Assembly: GCA_919901855.1 (NCBI GenBank) | Contig: CAKKQC010000013.1 | Coordinates: 1 to 16,575, forward strand | DNA length: 16,575 nucleotides | Reading direction: 5' to 3' | From: a bacterium | GTDB taxonomy: Bacteria > Oederibacteriota > CAKKQC01 | In this document: positions 13,075 through 16,575 of the stretch, piece after piece | Layout of the letters: each line of letters begins with the position of its first letter | How positions within the stretch are numbered: position 1 is the stretch's first letter | Program-made: the position numbers and the translations under genes | The notes under the pieces: generated by a model | Database searches by the model: none | Told to the model about the DNA's origin: nothing | The model's input: only the letters and a program-made list of their open reading frames with translations

Positions 13075-13541
13075 CGGCGCGAGGGATTCCGAAGGACGGA
13101 GTCAAGACGGCCGCGAGCCGCCGGAACGGCGGCAACGGCCACGATCGAAAGAACGGAGACGGGGCGGTATTGGCCAACGCGAAGACCCAGGGATTCCCCA
13201 GCGGCGATCATCTGGCCGGGATGGACTTCCTGCGTGTCATGGCGAAAGGCGAGAAGAAATCCTGCCCGTCGTTCCATCTCTATTTCATGCCCGCCGACGA
13301 GTTCCAGGCGGGCGTCTGTGTGTCGCGCCGGCTCGGCGGTGCGGTCGTGCGTAACCGGATCAAGCGTGTTCTGCGCGAGGCGATTCGCATGACGCGGAGC
13401 GATCTGTGCAAGCCCTGTCACCTGGTCCTGGTGGCGCGGCTGGGCGCGGACCGGCTCGATTTGGAGCAGGCGCAGAGCTCGTTGACCGAGCTGTACACGT
13501 CGGCCCGCCTGCTGGCGATCGAAACCACGGTGATGTCGTGA
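13071..13541 (+). CDS. rnpA: ribonuclease P protein component
   Basis: The protein subunit that helps the RNase P RNA cut tRNA 5' leaders. The family signature [13 protein letters not shown] is intact, preceded by [13 protein letters not shown], and upstream [11 protein letters not shown] matches the usual helix DFxxVxxxG. The length from GTG 13071 is 156 residues against 110-130 normally. The first 33 residues or so ([24 protein letters not shown]) are an extra Lys/Arg/Gly-rich segment. TTG at 13170 would give a normal 123-residue protein, but the GTGA overlap with rpmH favours the long form through translational coupling. Which start is used is undecided. The end overlaps yidD as GTGA. Confidence 0.9.
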   Translation: MTARGIPKDGVKTAASRRNGGNGHDRKNGDGAVLANAKTQGFPSGDHLAGMDFLRVMAKGEKKSCPSFHLYFMPADEFQAGVCVSRRLGGAVVRNRIKRVLREAIRMTRSDLCKPCHLVLVARLGADRLDLEQAQSSLTELYTSARLLAIETTVMS

Positions 13542-13807
13542 GTGCGGACTGCGCCGTCGAGGGGCGCGTCGTGAAGGGGATTCTTTTCCTGCTGACCTCC
13601 GGGTTGCTGACGGCGCTGCGCGGCTACCGCCGCTGGATCTCGCCGATGCTCGGAAGTCACTGCCGGTTCTACCCCTCCTGTTCGGCCTACGCCGAGGAAG
13701 CGGTGGTCCTGCATGGGCTGCTGCGCGGCGTCGGGCTTGGCGTGTGGCGGCTCATGCGCTGCCATCCGTTTCATCCGGGAGGCGTCGACCCGGTGCCCCT
13801 TCGCTAG
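13538..13807 (+). CDS. yidD: membrane protein insertion efficiency factor YidD
   Basis: A small protein of 89 residues that assists YidC and SecYEG at the inner membrane. Family landmarks are [20 protein letters not shown], where the CRFYPSCS cysteines are characteristic, then [11 protein letters not shown], and the C-terminal [14 protein letters not shown]. The N-terminal hydrophobic segment [11 protein letters not shown] is amphipathic or membrane-associated. GTG at 13538 overlaps the rnpA stop (GTGA). GTG at 13571 would give 78 residues, nearer the average, and remains possible. It lies in the standard order rnpA-yidD-yidC. Confidence 0.93.
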   Translation: MSADCAVEGRVVKGILFLLTSGLLTALRGYRRWISPMLGSHCRFYPSCSAYAEEAVVLHGLLRGVGLGVWRLMRCHPFHPGGVDPVPLR

Positions 13808-13844
13808 CCCCCCCGAAGCGCTGACGCGCGATACCAGGACCTCG

Positions 13845-13851
13845 AAGGAGG
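13845..13851 (+). promoter_or_regulatory. ribosome-binding site of yidC (AAGGAGG)
   Basis: A perfect Shine-Dalgarno sequence ends directly against the ATG at 13852, which is too close for normal use. It lies 9 bases before an in-frame CTG at 13861, a normal spacing. It therefore raises the question of which codon starts yidC. Confidence 0.55.
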
Positions 13852-15654
13852 ATGGGTCAACTGAGCACTGAACAGCGCCTGTTGCTGGCGATCGTCCTGT
13901 CGACCGTCATCATCATCGGCTACTCATTCCTGGCGCCACGGCTCCTGCCTCAGCCGGCGATGCCCGCCGCCACGGCCGAAACGGGCGCCGCCGTCTCGCC
14001 TTCCGCGGAACCGTCGCGCGCCCCTGCGGCACCCTTGTCCGCCAAGGAGCGGCGGCGCGCCGAGCGGGCCGCGCTCGCGGCGGTTTCGGCTGCCCGCACC
14101 ACTGTCCGGTCGCCCAAGGCCGGAGTGGCCTCCGACGCCACCGGTTCCGAGGTCGAGGTCGCCACCGGCGCCGTCCACGCGAGATTCTCCACGAACGGGG
14201 GCCGTGTGCTCAGCTGGCAGCTCAAGGCCTACCGCGCGACGGGCTCTACTCTCTACGAGGAGCTCGTGAGCCTCCGGGCCGCGAAGTCCGCCGCCGGGCC
14301 GCTCTCGGTCCGGCTGTCCGACTTCCCCGATGCCGCCGCCTGGCCCGCGGTCGCCTCCCTCGCGAAGCTCGATGTCGGGAAGGCGGGCATCGAGCAGCGC
14401 CTCCCGGGCCGGGGGGGGGAGACCGTCGTGATTCCGCGTGGCCCCGCGGGGGTTCCGGCCGGCGAACTCGTCTTCACCCAGGCGCTGCCCGGCGGCCGGA
14501 CGCTGGTCAAGCGCCTGCGGTTCCCGGCCACCGGGTACGAGGTCGGGGTCGAACTGGAGCTGACGGGGCCGGCACCGGAGACGCTGGACCTGGTCTGGAC
14601 GCCCGGGGTGGGGCTGGCACCAGACGAGGAAGAGGCCCTCGGACGGACCTCGACCTACCAGAACGACGCCACCGCGATCATCCTGTCGGGGCAGGGCCTG
14701 GCCTCGGGCAAGCAGGATCTCCTCAAGCAATCGGACGCGAAGAAGCCGGCGGAGAAGTCCGGGGAGGCGCCCTTCTGGGCCGCGGTGCGCAACCGGTACT
14801 TCGTCGCCGCCCTCGTCCCACCGAGGATCGGCGATTGCGAGGGCGTCCTGGCCGTGACCGGTATCGCGGCGTCGGACGGACAGCCGCACGCCCTGACGGC
14901 CGCCCTCCGGTTCTCGCTCCAGCCCGGGGCGCGCCGGGTGCGCATCCCCGTGACCGCGTACCTTGGGCCGCAGGAGTTCGGAGCCCTGGGGGCGGCCGGT
15001 TCCCGGCTCGACCGCGTGCTCGATCTCGGGTGGTTCGGCTGGATCGCGCTTCCGATGCTCCAGACCCTCAAGTTCCTGGCGAAGTTCACGCGGAACTACG
15101 GGGTGGCGATCATCCTCCTCACCCTCATCGTGCGGGGTCTCCTGTGGTGGCCGAGCCAGTGGGGTCTGAACCAGATGAAGCGCATGCAGCAGGTCAAGCC
15201 GCAGATGGACTTCATCAACACGCAGTTCAAGAATGACCCGGCGCGCAAACAGGAGGAGCTCATGCGCCTCTACAAGGAGCAGAAGATCAATCCCGTGGGC
15301 GGCTGCCTGCCCCTGCTGCTCCAGATCCCCATCTTCTTCGCGTTGTACTCGGCGCTGAGCAGCGCCGTGGAGTTGCACGGTACGCCGTTCGCATTCTGGA
15401 TCCAGGACCTCTCGGCGATGGATCCGTATTACATCCTGCCGGTGCTCGTCGGCGGGACGATGTTCATCCAGCAAGCCATCACGCCCGTCGTCGGTGATCC
15501 GGCGCAGGCGAAGATGATGCGGTGGATGTCGGTCGTGTTCGCTTTCATGTTCATGAAGATGCCGTCCGGGCTGATGCTCTACTGGCTGGTCCAGAACCTG
15601 TTCCAGATCGTCCAGCAGTGGCGCACCAATCGAATGACCGCCCAGACGGCCTGA
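13852..15654 (+). CDS. yidC: membrane protein insertase YidC
   Basis: Inserts and folds inner-membrane proteins, alone or with SecYEG. At 600 residues it is the Gram-negative long form. It has an N-terminal helix (LLLAIVLSTVIIIGY), an Ala/Ser-rich linker, and a periplasmic beta-super-sandwich domain to about residue 370. The conserved core follows from about 395: YGVAIILLTLIVRGLLWWP with the groove arginine near 428, MKRMQQVKPQMDFIN, NPVGGCLPLLLQIPIFFALY, and the last helices near 525-590 (MKMPSGLMLYWLVQN). The chosen start is ATG, but AAGGAGG directly touches it; CTG four codons on is better spaced. The difference is only three residues. It follows yidD by 44 bases. Confidence 0.96.
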   Translation: MGQLSTEQRLLLAIVLSTVIIIGYSFLAPRLLPQPAMPAATAETGAAVSPSAEPSRAPAAPLSAKERRRAERAALAAVSAARTTVRSPKAGVASDATGSEVEVATGAVHARFSTNGGRVLSWQLKAYRATGSTLYEELVSLRAAKSAAGPLSVRLSDFPDAAAWPAVASLAKLDVGKAGIEQRLPGRGGETVVIPRGPAGVPAGELVFTQALPGGRTLVKRLRFPATGYEVGVELELTGPAPETLDLVWTPGVGLAPDEEEALGRTSTYQNDATAIILSGQGLASGKQDLLKQSDAKKPAEKSGEAPFWAAVRNRYFVAALVPPRIGDCEGVLAVTGIAASDGQPHALTAALRFSLQPGARRVRIPVTAYLGPQEFGALGAAGSRLDRVLDLGWFGWIALPMLQTLKFLAKFTRNYGVAIILLTLIVRGLLWWPSQWGLNQMKRMQQVKPQMDFINTQFKNDPARKQEELMRLYKEQKINPVGGCLPLLLQIPIFFALYSALSSAVELHGTPFAFWIQDLSAMDPYYILPVLVGGTMFIQQAITPVVGDPAQAKMMRWMSVVFAFMFMKMPSGLMLYWLVQNLFQIVQQWRTNRMTAQTA

Positions 15655-15660
15655 CTTAAA

Positions 15661-15665
15661 GGAGG
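15661..15665 (+). promoter_or_regulatory. ribosome-binding site of khpB/jag (GGAGG)
   Basis: GGAGG in the 19-base gap after yidC lies 8 bases before ATG 15674 and fixes that ATG as the start of the next gene. Confidence 0.7.
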
Positions 15666-15673
15666 CACCAGCG

Positions 15674-16575
15674 ATGGATCGGATCGAGATGGAAGGTGAA
15701 ACGGTCGAAGAGGCGGTGGACGCCGCGCTTCGTGAGATGGGGCGGAGCCGGGAGGACGTCGATATCGAGGTCCTCGTCGAAGGCAGCCGCGGGCTGTTCG
15801 GGCTCGGTAAGAAGGCGGCGAAGGTCGTCGTGAAGCTCAAGGAGGGCGGGCTCCTGCCGCCGGACGCGGTCGAGCGCGCGACGAAGTTCCTGATCGAGGT
15901 AGTTCGGCGGATGGGGATGGACGTCGAGGTCGAGGCCAAGCAGATCGGCAACGAGCTCTACCTCGAGGTCGACCAGGGCGCCGGCGGGATCCTGATCGGG
16001 CGGCACGGCACGACCCTGGCCGCGCTCTCGTACCTGATGGAGCGCATCGTGAGCCACAGCGAGGACGCGAACGTCAAGGTCTTCGTGGACGTGGCCGGGT
16101 ACCTCGAGCGGCGGCGCCGGACGCTGGTCACATTGGCGCACGAGACGGCCGACCAGGTGAAGGCGTCGGGCCAGCCGGTCGAGCTGGACGCCATGTCGGC
16201 CTTCGAGCGCAAGGTCGTCCACACGACCCTGCACGACGATGCCACAGTGCGCACGTTCAGCCGGGGTGAGGGCGAGGAGCGCCGGGTCGTGATCGTCCCG
16301 GCGAGCACGCCAGTGAGCGACGAGGAGCGCGACGGCGGCCGGGGCGAGCGCGGTGGCCGGGGTGGCCGCTGGGGCGGCGGCGGACGCGGCGGACGCGGCC
16401 GGGGCGATCGTCAGGATCGCGGCGCGCCGCGCGACAGTGATCGCGGCGGTCGAGACGACCGCGGGGGCGACCCCGTGGCGGTCGGGCCCGAGGGGGTGCG
16501 GGACCCCGGGCCGCTGGAGGATGCCGGCGGCGGCGGGTATGGCGGCGGCGGACGCGGCGGGGACGGCGGCGGGCG
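15674..16575 (+). CDS. khpB: RNA-binding protein KhpB/Jag with RGG-rich tail (3' end outside window)
   Basis: Reading from ATG 15674 there is no stop to the window edge (300 codons). Residues 1-56 are a Jag_N domain (ending GSRGLFGLGKKAAKVVV). Residues about 64-140 are a KH domain with the RNA-binding loop GRHG at 109-112. Residues about 145-209 are an R3H domain with R179 and H183 (ERKVVH). Known KhpB/Jag proteins pair with KhpA as RNA chaperones that affect cell elongation and division, and the gene normally follows yidC, as here. From about residue 216 the protein is unlike typical Jag: an Arg/Gly/Asp-rich low-complexity tail with RGG-type repeats (GRGGRWGGGGRGGRGRG), continuing past the edge. 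The usual length is about 200-260 residues, so this one is longer. Confidence 0.9.
   Translation, partial: MDRIEMEGETVEEAVDAALREMGRSREDVDIEVLVEGSRGLFGLGKKAAKVVVKLKEGGLLPPDAVERATKFLIEVVRRMGMDVEVEAKQIGNELYLEVDQGAGGILIGRHGTTLAALSYLMERIVSHSEDANVKVFVDVAGYLERRRRTLVTLAHETADQVKASGQPVELDAMSAFERKVVHTTLHDDATVRTFSRGEGEERRVVIVPASTPVSDEERDGGRGERGGRGGRWGGGGRGGRGRGDRQDRGAPRDSDRGGRDDRGGDPVAVGPEGVRDPGPLEDAGGGGYGGGGRGGDGGG
16373..16560 (+). repeat. direct repeats encoding the RGG tail of KhpB
   Basis: The 20-base unit GGCGGCGGCGGACGCGGCGG occurs at 16373-16392 and again at 16541-16560 in the same reading frame, each coding Gly-Gly-Gly-Gly-Arg-Gly-Gly. The stretch between is also GGC/CGC-rich. This suggests tail growth by repeat expansion. 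Such sequence is prone to slippage and assembly error. Confidence 0.6.

Noticed and set aside
13924-15951. 675-codon minus-strand frame opposite yidC and khpB
   Set aside because: Antisense shadow; Arg/His/Pro-rich and motif-free.
1-16575. CRISPR array, insertion sequence or prophage
   Set aside because: No regularly spaced repeats, transposase, integrase or terminal inverted repeats were seen.

Overview
The window is a roughly 70% GC bacterial chromosome segment with dense, largely overlapping genes and no tRNA, rRNA, CRISPR array or transposase that I can recognise. A lipoprotein with a classical lipobox, and a YidC with a large periplasmic domain, point to a diderm (Gram-negative-type) bacterium. 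The MglA/roadblock genes, the long-form ThyX and the very GC-rich codon use suggest an uncultured or little-studied lineage. Candidates would be near Rokubacteria/Methylomirabilota, Acidobacteria, Eisenbacteria or myxobacteria-like groups, but the phylum cannot be fixed from this sequence alone.

Left edge (1-201, + strand): 12 codons of a gene that ends in a sliding-clamp-like motif (QLSLF), followed by a doubtful 41-codon frame. The stop of that frame overlaps, tail to tail, the last gene of the minus-strand block.

Left block (198-7627, all minus strand, read right to left): a DnaK/Hsp70 that lacks the helical lid, a lipoprotein, an MglA-type small GTPase, a roadblock/LC7 protein fused to a helical C-terminal domain, a DUF4388-like protein, two small three-helix membrane proteins, a second roadblock protein and a glycerate 2-kinase. 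From mglA to the kinase the genes are joined by four-base NTGA overlaps or gaps of at most 14 bases, so this is very probably one transcript. It encodes a GTPase, two possible roadblock regulators and two membrane partners. This is the best candidate in the window for an incompletely described system: a membrane-linked GTPase switch, perhaps for polarity or signalling, with an attached chaperone.

Right block (7735-16575, all plus strand): an RlmI-like rRNA methyltransferase, a ThiE/TenI-family protein, a one-helix hypothetical protein, recN, thyX, and then the conserved cluster rpmH-rnpA-yidD-yidC-khpB(jag). This cluster makes ribosomal protein L34, the RNase P protein, membrane insertase components and an RNA-binding protein. 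In many bacteria it lies near dnaA and oriC, but here thyX and recN precede it. The khpB gene runs off the window and carries an unusual RGG-rich tail.

Several genes (recN, thyX, mglA) have a TAnnAT-like -10 box only 6 to 12 bases before the start codon, which suggests leaderless or near-leaderless transcripts. The rpmH operon instead has a recognisable TTGACC/TACAAT promoter and a 62-base leader.
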